From UBA9655 sp964597045 (GTDB lineage Bacteria; Pseudomonadota; Alphaproteobacteria; UBA9655): a stretch of DNA of 64,000 nucleotides. Below, in pieces: positions 44,050-53,376 of the stretch. The stretch covers positions 62,001-126,000 of the forward strand of contig CAZQWE010000004.1 in assembly GCA_964597045.1 (NCBI GenBank), written 5' to 3'. Within the stretch, counting starts at the first letter, position 1, and each line of letters opens with the position of its first letter. The notes below the pieces were generated by a model, which did no database searches, had not been told where the DNA came from, and saw only the letters and a program-made list of their open reading frames with translations. The position numbers and the translations under genes are program-made.

Positions 44050-44703
44050 ATGAACAAATTACTATTTATAGGATTATTAACGTCAGTAGCATTATCAGAA
44101 CCTGTTATTGCACAAACAGCAACTCAACAACCAACGGCACCAACGGCTTCACAAGTAACTTTACCAACACCTATCGTTGGCCTTGTTGAACAAGCAACAA
44201 TGGATAAGTCTGATGCTTCTAAATCAATTATGAATCAGCTTGAGACAAAAAGGACGGAAGTTCAAAAAGAAATGCAAAAGTATGAGAAAGAATTGAAAGA
44301 TCAAGATCAAAAGCTTACAGAGGAACAAAAGAAACTCCCAGAAAAGGAATTTGCAACCAAGCGTCAAGCTTTTGAAAAGCGTGTTCGTGAAATTCAACAA
44401 AAGCTTGAGATTAGAAGAGCTCAAATGGAGCTTGCGTTTGAAGATGCAAAAAAGAAAGTTTATGATTCATTCATAAAGGCTGCGGATGAGGTTCGTACAG
44501 AAACAGGCGCTAACCTCATTCTTTACAAGGAAACAGTTGTTACATCAGCAAATTCATTTGATTTAACAAATAAAGTTCTTGAAAGACTAAACAAACTCTT
44601 GCCTTCAGTACAAATGACATTCAAATCAGAGGATGAAGTCAAGAAACAGTTGGAACAAATGCAGCAACAAATGCAACAACCCCAACAAACAAAGAAGTCA
44701 TAA
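44050..44703 (+). CDS. Periplasmic chaperone Skp/OmpH family
   Basis: A 217-aa protein with a signal peptide (cleavage after VIA) and the long coiled-coil of Skp (residues about 60-145, RTEVQKEMQKYEKELKDQDQ and KRVREIQQKLEIRRAQMEL). It holds unfolded outer-membrane proteins on their way to BamA. A glutamine-rich tail (QQQMQQPQQ) is unusual. AAGGAGAAAAGAA precedes the ATG; 11 nt after bamA. Confidence 0.9.
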   Translation: MNKLLFIGLLTSVALSEPVIAQTATQQPTAPTASQVTLPTPIVGLVEQATMDKSDASKSIMNQLETKRTEVQKEMQKYEKELKDQDQKLTEEQKKLPEKEFATKRQAFEKRVREIQQKLEIRRAQMELAFEDAKKKVYDSFIKAADEVRTETGANLILYKETVVTSANSFDLTNKVLERLNKLLPSVQMTFKSEDEVKKQLEQMQQQMQQPQQTKKS

Positions 44704-44714
44704 ATAATAAATAG

Positions 44715-44760
44715 ATTGTCATCCTTGTGTTATATTTCGTATATAAGCAAGGATGACAAT
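44715..44760. repeat. 13-bp inverted repeat between ompH and lpxD
   Basis: ATTGTCATCCTTG (44715-44727) pairs perfectly with CAAGGATGACAAT (44748-44760), and the loop itself can pair (TTATAT with GTATATAA). There is no T-run after it, so in this operon it may be an attenuator, a processing site or a short member of the GTCATCC palindrome class. Confidence 0.65.
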
Positions 44761-44777
44761 GATTAGGAATGAGTGAC

Positions 44778-45818
44778 ATGACAGATCCGCGCTTTTATAA
44801 GAAGGAAGGTCCTTTTAGCTTAGAGAAGCTAGCGGAAATCGGCCAATGCGAAGTGGTCCAGGGCAATCCACAGTTGTCGATCACGGATGTAGCGCCACTT
44901 GATATGGCGGAAGCAACAACAATAGGTGTCTTCCATAATTTCAAGTATGCTCAAGTCCTTGCGACAACGAAAGCTTCAGCTATTATTTTGACTCAAGATA
45001 TGATTGAGTTAGCCCCTCAGGGTAAAGCACTCGTAGTTTCAAAGTACCCCTACCGTTCATATGCTTTAATTGCCAATGCTTTTTATCCGCCTAAGACGAG
45101 CACGTGTACCATTGATCCCACAGCTGTGATTCATACAACGGCTAAATTGGGAGATAATGTAACCATCGGCCCCCATGCAGTCATCGGTGAATACGTTGAG
45201 ATCGGTCAAGGAGTGCAAATTGGTGCACTGGCCGTTATTGGTGATCATGTTAAAATTGGTGAAAACACAATCATAGGTCCTCATGTTTCGGTTGCTTATG
45301 CTATCATTGGAAATTCTGTAAATATTAAAGCTGGGGCTCGTGTTGGACAGCACGGTTTTGGATTCTTCAGAGATAAGGGGGATATGGGTGGACATGTGCC
45401 CGTACCTCAATTAGGACGCGTTATTATTCATGATTATGTGGAGATTGGGTCTAATTCAACAATTGATAGAGGAAGCGGCCCTGATACAGTCATTGGAATG
45501 GGGACGAGGATTGACAACTTAGTACAAATCGCTCATAACGTCCATCTTGGTAAGGGGTGTGTTATTGTGGCTCAAGTGGGTATTTCTGGAAGCACAAAAA
45601 TTGGTGATTACGTCGCAGCTGGTGGACAAGCCGGTTTTGTGGATCACTTAAAGATTGGAACTGGAGCTCAAATTGCTGCTCAGAGCGGAGTTATGAGGGA
45701 TATTGAACCCGGTGAAGTTGTCATGGGTAGTCCTGCAGTTCCCGTAAAATCACATCTGCGTCAAGTTGCTGTATTGAAGCAGTTAGCTGAAAAAAAGCGA
45801 AAAGTTGAATCGAGGTAG
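44778..45818 (+). CDS. lpxD: UDP-3-O-(3-hydroxyacyl)glucosamine N-acyltransferase
   Basis: A 346-aa acyltransferase, third step of lipid A synthesis. The N-terminal uridine-binding domain is followed by a left-handed beta-helix of hexapeptide repeats (VTIGPHAVIGEYVEIG, VKIGENTIIGPHV); the catalytic histidine is in QIAHNVHLG. ATG 44778 has AGGA 9 nt upstream; ATG 44769 is an alternative. Part of the bamA-lpx operon. Confidence 0.95.
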   Translation: MTDPRFYKKEGPFSLEKLAEIGQCEVVQGNPQLSITDVAPLDMAEATTIGVFHNFKYAQVLATTKASAIILTQDMIELAPQGKALVVSKYPYRSYALIANAFYPPKTSTCTIDPTAVIHTTAKLGDNVTIGPHAVIGEYVEIGQGVQIGALAVIGDHVKIGENTIIGPHVSVAYAIIGNSVNIKAGARVGQHGFGFFRDKGDMGGHVPVPQLGRVIIHDYVEIGSNSTIDRGSGPDTVIGMGTRIDNLVQIAHNVHLGKGCVIVAQVGISGSTKIGDYVAAGGQAGFVDHLKIGTGAQIAAQSGVMRDIEPGEVVMGSPAVPVKSHLRQVAVLKQLAEKKRKVESR

Positions 45819-45824
45819 ATGATT

Positions 45825-46310
45825 ATGTCTCAAGAAGGAATACAGAAAGTCCCATCAGAAATAACGGCTATTCGTGAATTAGACTTGACTCAGATTCAGC
45901 GTTTAATCCCTCATAGACCTCCAATGTTATTGATTGAGAAGCTTAGTAACGTTCGATTTGACGAAGGGGCCATTGGTTTTATGAAGGTTCATGGGGATGA
46001 GTGGTTTTTACAAGGACATTTCCCCAAGAAAGCCATTATGCCAGGTGTAATGATTGTTGAGGCACTGGCGCAAACAGCAGCGGCACTCGCCATGCATACA
46101 TTAGGATTATACGATAATGAAAATCTCGTTTACTTTTTAGGGATTGATGAAACACGCTTTAGAAAAATGGTCGTTCCCAATGATGAGCTTCAGCTTGAAG
46201 TCATAAAGATTCATCGTCGTGGACCTGTCTGGAAGTTTAAAGGAATTGCAAAAGTTGCAGATGAGGTTGTTGCAGAAACCGTCATGACAGCGATGATTGC
46301 AGATAAATAG
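45825..46310 (+). CDS. fabZ: 3-hydroxyacyl-ACP dehydratase
   Basis: A 161-aa hot-dog-fold dehydratase of fatty-acid elongation. The catalytic pair is His in LQGHFPKKAIMPG and Glu in MIVEALAQTAA; IPHRPPMLLIEKL is the N-terminal motif. The start at 45825 has GAGGT 10 nt upstream; an ATG at 45819, at the lpxD stop, is possible. Confidence 0.95.
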   Translation: MSQEGIQKVPSEITAIRELDLTQIQRLIPHRPPMLLIEKLSNVRFDEGAIGFMKVHGDEWFLQGHFPKKAIMPGVMIVEALAQTAAALAMHTLGLYDNENLVYFLGIDETRFRKMVVPNDELQLEVIKIHRRGPVWKFKGIAKVADEVVAETVMTAMIADK

Positions 46311-46325
46311 TTAGGATAATATCAC

Positions 46326-47165
46326 ATGAGTATAGAAATACATCCCACAGCGCTTGTGGCTGAAGGAGCAAAGTTAGCAGAGGGTGTGAGTGTTGGCCCT
46401 TACAGCATTATTGGTTCACAGGTTTCATTGGGTAAAAATGTTAAGATCCAGTCCCACGTGGTTATTGACGGAAAGACAACGATAGGTGCCGGAACTGAAA
46501 TATATCCCTTTGCAGCGATTGGGCTTTCGGCTCAGAATCTGCGATATTCGGGGGAGCCTTCAACAGTCACAATTGGTGAAAAGTGCATTATTCGCGAACA
46601 TGTAACCATACATGCAGGGACTGCTGCTGGAACACAAATTGGACGGGAGTGTTATTTGATGGTGGCCTCGCACGTGGCTCATGACTGTATCCTCGGGGAT
46701 TATGTCATTATGGCAAATAATGCGACTATTGGTGGGCACGTTGTTATTGGAGAGCATTCATTTATAGGTGGGCTTGCTGCGATACATCAGTTCGTTCGTA
46801 TTGGGGCTCATGTGATGATTTCGGGTACAGCAGGTGTCAGTGAAGATGTCATGCCTTATGCGACTGTTTCAGCAATGAAAGCAAAGCTAGGCGGTTTGAA
46901 TATTATAGGAATGAAGCGCCGTGGGTTTGAGCGTAAGGATATCCATGAACTTCGTGGCGCATTTAAATTGCTCGCGAAAGATCAAGAGGGAACTCTTGAA
47001 GAGCGTTTACAGAAGATCCAAAATCTTTATGGTAATTGTCGAACAGTAAAAGAGGTTCTTGATTTTATTCATCAAGATTTGAAGCGTCCTCTTTGCTTGC
47101 CGGCTGAAGGATGGATATTTGGCAATGATGAATCAGAAGAATCATTACGTGCAACAGGAACCTAA
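46326..47165 (+). CDS. lpxA: UDP-N-acetylglucosamine acyltransferase
   Basis: A 279-aa enzyme, first step of lipid A synthesis. It has a left-handed beta-helix with IHPTALVAEGAKLAEGVSVGP at the start, the catalytic His in MVASHVAHDCILGD, and a C-terminal helical domain (NIIGMKRRGFERKDIHELR). Overlaps lpxI by about 40 nt. Confidence 0.96.
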   Translation: MSIEIHPTALVAEGAKLAEGVSVGPYSIIGSQVSLGKNVKIQSHVVIDGKTTIGAGTEIYPFAAIGLSAQNLRYSGEPSTVTIGEKCIIREHVTIHAGTAAGTQIGRECYLMVASHVAHDCILGDYVIMANNATIGGHVVIGEHSFIGGLAAIHQFVRIGAHVMISGTAGVSEDVMPYATVSAMKAKLGGLNIIGMKRRGFERKDIHELRGAFKLLAKDQEGTLEERLQKIQNLYGNCRTVKEVLDFIHQDLKRPLCLPAEGWIFGNDESEESLRATGT

Positions 47166-47967
47166 ACCTATTGCTTTGATAGCGGGGTCTGGAGATCTTC
47201 CCAGACGGTTAATTGATGTATTTAAATCACAACATAGACCATATGTCATCCTTGCTTTCAAAGGACAAACGGAAGAAAGCCTTGTTATAGATCATCCTCA
47301 CCTCTGGGTTTACTTTGGGGAAGTTGGCAAATCCCTTGATTATTTCAAGAAGAATAAGATCAAAGAGATTGTAATGGCGGGGAAGCTGACGCGCCCAGCC
47401 TTTTCAGAAATGAAGCCGGACTGGGAAGGTGTGAAGTGGTTGGCCAAACTTGGCTCAAATGCTCTTGGAGATGATCATTTCTTAAAGGTTATTATCGACC
47501 TTATTGAAAGCAAAGGTTATCAAATTGTCGGTCCTGACCATATATTGGAAGCCCTGATTGTACCTTCAGGAACCCTTACAGAAGTGGAGCCCGACGAGAA
47601 GGCATGGATTGATATTCAAAGAGGAGTTGAGGTTCTCAAAGCCCTGAGTCCTGTTGATGTAGGACAAGCTGTTGTTGTTCAAGATGGTCTTGTGTTGGGG
47701 GTTGAGGCTATTGAAGGGACAGATGCCCTAATAGAGAGAGCCGGAAAGTTACAGCGCCCAGGTCCTGGAGGTATCTTGATAAAAATGGCAAAGATAGACC
47801 AAGAGGATCGGGTAGACCTCCCTACAATAGGTGTAGATACGATAATGAAAGTAGCAAGTAATGGCTTTCAAGGCATTGCCCTTAATGCTGGAAAGGCTCT
47901 TATTTTAGATAAGAAGGCCGTTCTAAAGTTAGCAGATGAAAAAGGATTATTTCTTCTCGCTTTGTAA
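47125..47967 (+). CDS. lpxI: UDP-2,3-diacylglucosamine pyrophosphatase LpxI
   Basis: A 280-aa DUF1009 protein that cleaves UDP-2,3-diacylglucosamine, the alphaproteobacterial replacement for LpxH. IALIAGSGDLPRRLIDVF opens the N-terminal domain; VMAGKLTRPAF, EGTDALIERAG and GPGGILIKMAKIDQEDRVDLPTIG are family motifs. The start is uncertain; the ATG at 47125 lies inside lpxA. Confidence 0.92.
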   Translation: MMNQKNHYVQQEPKPIALIAGSGDLPRRLIDVFKSQHRPYVILAFKGQTEESLVIDHPHLWVYFGEVGKSLDYFKKNKIKEIVMAGKLTRPAFSEMKPDWEGVKWLAKLGSNALGDDHFLKVIIDLIESKGYQIVGPDHILEALIVPSGTLTEVEPDEKAWIDIQRGVEVLKALSPVDVGQAVVVQDGLVLGVEAIEGTDALIERAGKLQRPGPGGILIKMAKIDQEDRVDLPTIGVDTIMKVASNGFQGIALNAGKALILDKKAVLKLADEKGLFLLAL

Positions 47968-48073
47968 TAGTTAAATTCAATTGTATATCCCTAAATATAT
48001 AAGTTTCTATATTGACAATTTATATAACATAAAATATTTACAATTATTAGATTTATGGAATGGAGTTGTTGTC

Positions 48074-48971
48074 ATGAAAAAATACTTATTATCCTTGTAT
48101 AATTATTCTTCAATTATGGTTCTGGTAGCTGTTGTTTGTTCTGCAGATTTAGCTTGTGCTGGAGGAAGTAGTAAGGAAGACAAAGCTCAAAAAGCTCCTA
48201 AAGGACAAAAGAGAGAGGTCTCCTTCAGCAAATCCCTTTAAAGATACTGAAGTGATTTTTGACAATCCACTGCAGAATAGAGAGCCAGAAGTTAACAAAC
48301 CAACATCACTTTCTGATTTTCCAGGTGTAGTGGCTTTAGCTAAATTAGGTGATCGGGATGCACTTTATACTCTTGGTACAATGTATGAAGAGGAACGTTT
48401 TCAATGCCTTACGAGGGAAGAACAATTAGAATTTGCAAATCGGTATTATAATCTATCTGCTAAAGCAGGTAATCCTTTTGCAAAGGTAAAAATTCTAGAG
48501 CAAAGAGTAAATGGTGGTGATAAAGATGCCCTTACAGAATTAGGGAATTCATACCATAATATATTTTCTTATTATTATTATACATTGATTGGTTTATATG
48601 ATGATGAAAGAAAACAAAAAGCTTTCGAATATTTAAAGAAATCAGCAGATGCAGACAACCCTATATCGGAATATGAATATTATCTTGTTGTTGTGAATGG
48701 AGATGCAGGAATTCTAGAACCAGAACGTAGCAAGGTAGCAACCCATTATCTTACAAAAGCTGCAAAACAAGGTTATTTGCCTGCGCAAGCAGTAACTGAA
48801 TATTTTCAATATGAATCGAGGAATATTGAACCAGAGACCGCACTCGGAAATCTTAGGTTATTATCGAATAAGGGTTGTCTAGAGGCGACCCTATATTTGG
48901 AAAATATATACAAGAGTGAGGGTATGAAGAAGCATAAATCATCTCATGATGGTACTGACGAAGATAAATAA
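48074..48971 (+). pseudogene. Exported Sel1-repeat protein split by a frameshift
   Basis: The ATG at 48074 starts a signal peptide (MKKYLLSLYNYSS...CAGG) that continues in frame only to a stop at 48239. The Sel1 part is in the next frame to 48971, with FPGVVALAKLGDRDALYTLG, NLSAKAGNPFAKVKIL, LKKSADADNPISEYEYYL and LTKAAKQGYLPAQAV. The break falls at an (AG)4 tract (48210-48217); one more AG unit would give a single 299-aa frame. It may be phase-variable, decayed or a sequencing error. It sits between lpxI and lpxB, which are normally adjacent, and TTGACA at 48012 could be part of its own promoter. Confidence 0.75.
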
Positions 48972-49027
48972 GGTGTTAGTGTTTCAGGCTTGAACGAATG
49001 CGTTGTCAGTGTTAAAGACATTAAAGC

Positions 49028-50209
49028 ATGACAAAATCTAAACCACTCATTTTTATCATTGCGGGTGAAGCATCAGGTGATCAGCTTGGTGTTGACCTGA
49101 TGTCCTCTCTAAAGTCTATCGGAGATTTCCAATTTGCAGGCATTGGTGGTGAAGGAATGGCTAAGCAAGGACTTGAAAGCATTTTCCCGATGGAGGAGCT
49201 CTCTATTATGGGGCTTTGGGGTATTGTCAAAGATTTGCCTAACTTACTCGGGCGTCTAAGCTTTACGGTTGAGAAAATTAAAGAGCTTAAACCTGACGTT
49301 GTGATTACCATTGATGCTCCAGAATTTAGCTTACGCGTGATGAAGCGCGTTCATAAGCTAAAAGAAAGGCCAAAGCTCATCCATTATGTTGCGCCTACAG
49401 TATGGGCTTATTCTCCTAAGAGAGCACAGAAAATATCGAAGTTTCTTGATCATTTATTCTGTCTCTATCCTTTTGAGCCCCCCTATTTTGAGGAGTACGG
49501 ATTGCAGACCACTTTCGTTGGACACCCTATTGCCAAAAAAGACAATATATTGGAGAAAGTGCGAGATGAGAATCTACTGTGTGTTCTTCCCGGAAGTCGG
49601 CGGTCAGAGATCAAGCGTCTTTTGCCCATTTTCAAAGAGACTGTGACAGTGTTGCAGTCAGAGCTACCGGACTTAAAGGTGATCATCCCCACGACAGAAA
49701 AGTGGAATCAGCTCGTAACTGAAGGAACGAAAGACTGGCCTGTGGATGTTGAGATCGTCATTGGGGATCAAAAGCGCGAGCAAGCTTTTCAGAAAGCGAC
49801 AGCTGCTCTTTCAAAATCAGGGACCGTGGCTCTTCAGCTTGCAGCGGCTCGTCTTCCCTTTGTGATTGCCTATAAAGTTAATAAATTTGATGAATGGATA
49901 GCGCGGTATGTTTTTACCTTAACAACGCCGTGGGCTTGTATGGTGAATATTCTTATGGCTTTCAAAACCTTCGGGCCGAAGTTTAGGCTTACGCGTGAGG
50001 TGGATAAGCTTGTCCCTAATCCCTGGATCCCAGAGTTCATTCAAGAAAATTGTACTCCCCAGAAGTTAGCTCCCGCGGTTTTAAAGTTGCTTCAAGACAA
50101 AAGGATGCGTACAAAGCAAATTAAGACAATGGGAGAAGTGATGAATTTTTTGTCAGCCCAAACTGGTGTGGCAGCTAAAGCTTTAACTCAAGGGATGTCT
50201 AAATCGTAG
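49028..50209 (+). CDS. lpxB: Lipid-A-disaccharide synthase
   Basis: A 393-aa glycosyltransferase (GT19) joining UDP-2,3-diacylglucosamine and lipid X. IAGEASGDQLGVDLMSSLK at the start, GIGGEGMAKQGL, HYVAPTVWAYSPKRA and VLPGSRRSEIKRLLPIF are diagnostic. Full length. It ends the lipid A series and is separated from lpxI by the Sel1 gene. Confidence 0.95.
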   Translation: MTKSKPLIFIIAGEASGDQLGVDLMSSLKSIGDFQFAGIGGEGMAKQGLESIFPMEELSIMGLWGIVKDLPNLLGRLSFTVEKIKELKPDVVITIDAPEFSLRVMKRVHKLKERPKLIHYVAPTVWAYSPKRAQKISKFLDHLFCLYPFEPPYFEEYGLQTTFVGHPIAKKDNILEKVRDENLLCVLPGSRRSEIKRLLPIFKETVTVLQSELPDLKVIIPTTEKWNQLVTEGTKDWPVDVEIVIGDQKREQAFQKATAALSKSGTVALQLAAARLPFVIAYKVNKFDEWIARYVFTLTTPWACMVNILMAFKTFGPKFRLTREVDKLVPNPWIPEFIQENCTPQKLAPAVLKLLQDKRMRTKQIKTMGEVMNFLSAQTGVAAKALTQGMSKS

Positions 50210-50231
50210 TTAGTAAATATCTGAGGTTTGT

Positions 50232-53200
50232 ATGGTTCTGTTAAAAAAATATTTAAGTCTTACCCTAATTCTACTCCAAGTTTTTATTCCTGCGTCTAGT
50301 TACGCGGGGAGAAAAAATAAAACATTCATCTTGGAAGCTCACGAAAACTTGAGTCGTCTTTTTCAAAAACGCATAGAATTATCAAGTAATCCTCAGAAGG
50401 GAAAGTCAGCAAAAAAATTAAAGAAAAATGCAGTTGCGATTCTGCGTCAATTTGATGAAATTCAGACGAAATTGCAGCCGATGATTGAAGAAAAAGACAA
50501 GGATGCTATTCTATACCTTGCCTATTTAAAAACTTTTATGGGAGATTTTGAGACCGCAAAAACTGATATTCTTCCTCTCGCCAAAGAAGAATTTGAACCC
50601 GCAAGGACATTGTTAAGGGATATAAGGAAGGAACAGAAAAAGCGAGCTAAACCAGAACGTGAGATAGAAAGAATAACCTCGGTGGAGTCAGCCGAGATAA
50701 GTGAAGAAGAGCCTGAGAATCCTCGAGAGGCCCTTATACGGAAAGCTAAAAGCCTGAATTCAAATAATAAAGAATCTGTAGAAGCCGCTTATGAGATGAT
50801 AACTGCTCTTATGAAAGAGGGGAATCGAGCGGACGCTCGTGGATATCTTGAAAGACTTATGAAGTGTGGTCAGACGATGTATTCGGATGCTTTATTAAAA
50901 GGCTTGTATCTTGAGAATGAGAATGACATCTCAGGCGCTGTTTGTGTTTTTCGGAAGGATGAAAACGGTAAACCCCAAATCAGTCGAATCATTACTGACC
51001 CAAAGAAATTTATAGCAGGTGTGAAGAGAGGAAGCTTTAATGACGAAGAGATTCGTCAAGGCTTAATGAGTTTGTCTCGAAAGAAAAATCCTCAATATAT
51101 TGATGGATTAAAAAAAGAAGGAAAATCAAATGTGGCTCTTGCCTATCTTTATGGATGCTACTTATTAGAGTGTGCTGTGCATAGTAAGTCAAAGACACGG
51201 AAAAAGGTGATTTCAGAAGCCTTTGAAACCTTAATGTTTTCTGCAAGGGGAGGCGACAAACGTGCTTCAGGTCGTCTTAAAACACTTTGTGAGCAAGAGA
51301 AGAGGCGCGATCTAAAAGAACAGTATGATCAATTCATTCAAGAGACATCACCTCCTCCACCAGTGGTGACAGTTCAAGCAAAAACAGTTGTGGATTCCAA
51401 AGTAGAAAATTGGTTTGAACGGGCGAATCAATTGGATAGAGAAGGAGACGTTCAAGGCGCCATTGAGGCTTTTTCTAGAGTTGAGCTAACAACACAGGTA
51501 TCAGATCTTTATAAAAGAGCATGGTTTTGTGCTGGGATAGCAAAAAAACTTCCAGGGGGAGCGCAAGAATGGAGAGATAAAGCTATCGTTTTTTATAAGT
51601 CTGCGATGAAGAAAGATGCAGAAAAAACAACGCTTTATGAAGCAGCCTTATACAGACTCGGTAAACTCTACTGGGCTTCAAATGCGGTAAAACTTGCAGA
51701 AGAAATGTTTTTACAGTCCTTAGAAAGGGTACAAACAAAATCGTGTTATCAGCTCGGACGACTCTACTTAGCTCTTGGTAAAATGCAGGAAGGACTACAA
51801 TTACTCAATTTGGCTGCTCAAGCAGGAGTCACTAAAGCTCATTTTAGAATGGGGGAATTTTTTGAAAATAAAGGACAATTAGAAGCTGCTTGCTACGTTT
51901 ACGGAAATGGGTGTGGGGTCCGGAATCAAAAGTGCTTGGAAAGGCTTGAGGCGTTGTTCGGAATGAAATCGAGGTATGCAGCTCTCAATCTTGCAAAAGG
52001 TTATCTCCTGACAAAAAAATACGTGGGATTAGAAGAAATACTTCAAGACTTAGATAAAATTGACCATCCAGAGAACCCAGCTTTTATTTCCTTTATGCGA
52101 GGACGTGCAGCATTTGATCAAGGGCGTTTAGATGAGGCAAAGAACCATTTTAGTAAAGCGGCTTCATTAAACCATCCCGAGGCTTTAGCGTTTTTGGGAA
52201 ATGTTTTTCTTGCGCAAGGTTTTACGAAAGAGACAAAAGAGTGTTGGACGAAGTCGCTAGAAAAACAGCCACACAATGGGGAATTACAGTTTAATCTAGC
52301 TACATTACAATATGAAGATGGTGACTATCATAATGGTTTTATCAGCCTTCTAAACTCGTCTCTTTTAGGGCGTGATGAGCCAGTAGCATTTCTAACTGCT
52401 CGCTTTGAACAGGAAAAGTCTTTAAGAAACAAAACACTATATGCTGCAAACCTAGGATTACTCTATTGCAAAAGGTCTATGCTTAAGGAGGCAAGGCAGT
52501 ATTTAGAATATGCATTTCAACATGGTAGTGATCACATCAAAGAGGCTGTTTCTTTTACCTTTGTTGATCTTTGTCTCGGGGAAGAAAACTTAGAAGGCGC
52601 TCAAGCTTTTTGTAAGGAATGTTTGAAATTCAATGAACCAAATTTTACGGGAATTCTTGTTGAATGGTTTTTTAGAGGGCAGGCAGCTTCTGCAACGTCT
52701 CATGAGAAAGCATCAGCTGGTATAGCAGTAATACTATTGCGTATGTATACACCTCAAGCTGTGCGAATCATTCTGGATCAAGTTCCAGTTGGTTTGTACT
52801 TTATTCCCAATTTATCTGATTTAAAACTAGATCTTAATGCCATAACGTTTAGTCGCTGTTCTAAACTTTTATTAAATTCACTCAGTGAGTCAAATATTCC
52901 GCTTGCAACAACATATCTTGCAATTTTAAAAATGAAATCACCCCAAGCGAATGAAGAACTTAATAAAATAATAAAGCAAGAATCTTCTTCACGAATGATA
53001 TTTAATTATGGGGTAACTTTACTCATTTCAGGGCATCTTGATGAAGCCATACCTTATCTTCAGAGGGCAGAACAACACGTGAGTGGAGATGATCAATTAA
53101 GATGTGACATTTGCTTCACTCTTACACGAGCTTATTTTGCGAAAGGTGATCAGGAGAGTACTCTAAAGTATCTGAGAATAGCAAAAGAACTAGGTGATCA

Positions 53201-53288
53201 GAAATTTGAGAATTTTTTAAAGGACAGCCTAAAGACTCCTAGTACAGATCTTTCAATGAAGGCCCAACAAATTTTAGATGGGCTTTAA
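50232..53288 (+). CDS. Large exported TPR/Sel1-like repeat protein
   Basis: A 1018-aa protein with a signal peptide ending at SYA (residue 25). The N-terminal third is charged and helical. From about residue 390 there are TPR/Sel1-like units: WFERANQLDREGDVQGAIEAF, CYQLGRLYLALGKMQEGLQLL, RGRAAFDQGRLDEAKNHFSKAA, GNVFLAQGFTKETKECWTKSL and LTRAYFAKGDQESTLKYLRIA. The repeats imply a protein-binding scaffold in the periplasm or outside. GAGG 6 nt before the ATG. It follows lpxB by 22 nt and may be cotranscribed. Confidence 0.75.
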   Translation: MVLLKKYLSLTLILLQVFIPASSYAGRKNKTFILEAHENLSRLFQKRIELSSNPQKGKSAKKLKKNAVAILRQFDEIQTKLQPMIEEKDKDAILYLAYLKTFMGDFETAKTDILPLAKEEFEPARTLLRDIRKEQKKRAKPEREIERITSVESAEISEEEPENPREALIRKAKSLNSNNKESVEAAYEMITALMKEGNRADARGYLERLMKCGQTMYSDALLKGLYLENENDISGAVCVFRKDENGKPQISRIITDPKKFIAGVKRGSFNDEEIRQGLMSLSRKKNPQYIDGLKKEGKSNVALAYLYGCYLLECAVHSKSKTRKKVISEAFETLMFSARGGDKRASGRLKTLCEQEKRRDLKEQYDQFIQETSPPPPVVTVQAKTVVDSKVENWFERANQLDREGDVQGAIEAFSRVELTTQVSDLYKRAWFCAGIAKKLPGGAQEWRDKAIVFYKSAMKKDAEKTTLYEAALYRLGKLYWASNAVKLAEEMFLQSLERVQTKSCYQLGRLYLALGKMQEGLQLLNLAAQAGVTKAHFRMGEFFENKGQLEAACYVYGNGCGVRNQKCLERLEALFGMKSRYAALNLAKGYLLTKKYVGLEEILQDLDKIDHPENPAFISFMRGRAAFDQGRLDEAKNHFSKAASLNHPEALAFLGNVFLAQGFTKETKECWTKSLEKQPHNGELQFNLATLQYEDGDYHNGFISLLNSSLLGRDEPVAFLTARFEQEKSLRNKTLYAANLGLLYCKRSMLKEARQYLEYAFQHGSDHIKEAVSFTFVDLCLGEENLEGAQAFCKECLKFNEPNFTGILVEWFFRGQAASATSHEKASAGIAVILLRMYTPQAVRIILDQVPVGLYFIPNLSDLKLDLNAITFSRCSKLLLNSLSESNIPLATTYLAILKMKSPQANEELNKIIKQESSSRMIFNYGVTLLISGHLDEAIPYLQRAEQHVSGDDQLRCDICFTLTRAYFAKGDQESTLKYLRIAKELGDQKFENFLKDSLKTPSTDLSMKAQQILDGL

Positions 53289-53376
53289 GAATTAAAATTC
53301 ATAAATTCTCCTCTCCTCAAATGCAGAAGGGTATGGTAGGGTCCCCATCGAATAATCTAAAACGGAAGAAAAACGC

